Positions 63,835 through 64,000 of a stretch of 64,000 bases of DNA are shown here, in pieces. The stretch comes from Acidobacteriota bacterium (GTDB lineage: Bacteria; Acidobacteriota; Terriglobia; Terriglobales; Acidobacteriaceae). The position numbers and the translations under genes were made by a program. The stretch's first letter is position 1; each line of letters starts with the position of its first letter. The notes beneath the pieces were generated by a model that was given only the letters and a program-made list of their open reading frames with translations, was not told the DNA's origin and made no database searches. The DNA lies in the NCBI GenBank assembly GCA_003225055.1, contig QIAU01000123.1, forward strand, positions 50,353 to 114,352, given 5' to 3'.

Positions 63835-63924
63835 AGTCGCCCGCCTTTTGCGCCCAGACTCATCTGCTGACGGCCGGGATCCTGAACCGCCAGCGCGCCT
63901 TTTTCGACAGCGTGAGACAACTAC

Positions 63925-64000
63925 ATGATCGCAGCGGACAAGCGCCAAGCGGTGTATCTGCTCCATCAGGATGGCATGAGCCTGCGGGAGATCGCTCATC
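63925..64000 (+). mobile_element. Start of a transposase-like HTH gene (partial, right edge)
   Basis: From the ATG at 63925 the frame reads MIAADKRQAVYLLHQDGMSL then REIAH and runs off the window. This is the first helix-turn-helix of a resolvase/IS21 IstA-type transposase (the SLREIA helix is typical). Only 25 codons are visible, so the family is provisional. Terminal inverted repeats could not be identified in 63835-63924. Confidence 0.5.

Overview
The window looks like ordinary chromosome of an Acidobacteriota bacterium, most likely of the Koribacter/Terriglobia type. This is inferred from the combination of alternative complex III with an A2-type caa3 oxidase, GTP-dependent PEP carboxykinase, a compact argR-CBDFGH-NAGS-argJ operon, and small dispersed palindromes of a kind I associate with this phylum. 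No rRNA, tRNA or CRISPR array was seen. One transposase-like gene starts at the right edge.

Layout. 1-10 kb: GTP-PEPCK, a laccase-domain (PgeF) protein, a serine hydrolase, HU, SppA, TyrRS, PurN and PurM, with a broken four-helix-bundle (23S-IVS type) gene between tyrS and purN. 10-21 kb: two small membrane or secreted proteins, a truncated GNAT, an S10 peptidase, an OsmC-family gene read through an in-frame TGA, a large DUF3857/transglutaminase/TPR protein, an amidase and an aldehyde dehydrogenase. 21-34 kb: one long respiratory operon, actABCDEF, a small membrane protein, sco, coxB (fused to cytochrome c), coxA, coxC and coxD. 34-44 kb: an FAD/Fe-S oxidoreductase, a DUF155/RMD1-like protein, a four-gene SDR-SDR-aminotransferase-ProC set, a decayed nucleotidyltransferase gene and an AsmA protein. 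44.5-48.6 kb: an assimilatory sulfur operon (sulfite reductase, siroheme synthesis, APS reductase). 49-54.4 kb: a LysR regulator and GltB. 54.6-63.5 kb: the arginine operon behind two ARG boxes.

The most exciting element is the leader of the sulfur operon. A sigma70-like promoter (44583-44611) places the predicted transcript start at or a few bases before the ATG of a 34-codon ORF (44620-44724). That ORF has ten Cys codons, eight of them consecutive. It is followed by a strong intrinsic terminator (44751-44790) that ends directly at the start codon of the sulfite reductase gene. A segment inside the ORF (44695-44712) can pair with the 5' arm of the terminator, so the parts of a cysteine-responsive ribosome-mediated attenuator are all present. 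Leaderless polycysteine ORFs that control cys operons are known in mycobacteria; finding one here with a classical terminator/antiterminator layout appears new.

The second is the OsmC-like gene at 14007-14492. Its only interruption is a TGA at the position of the family's catalytic cysteine. The resolving cysteine is intact and a small hairpin lies just after the TGA, so it may be a selenoprotein, though a point mutation or sequencing error is not excluded.
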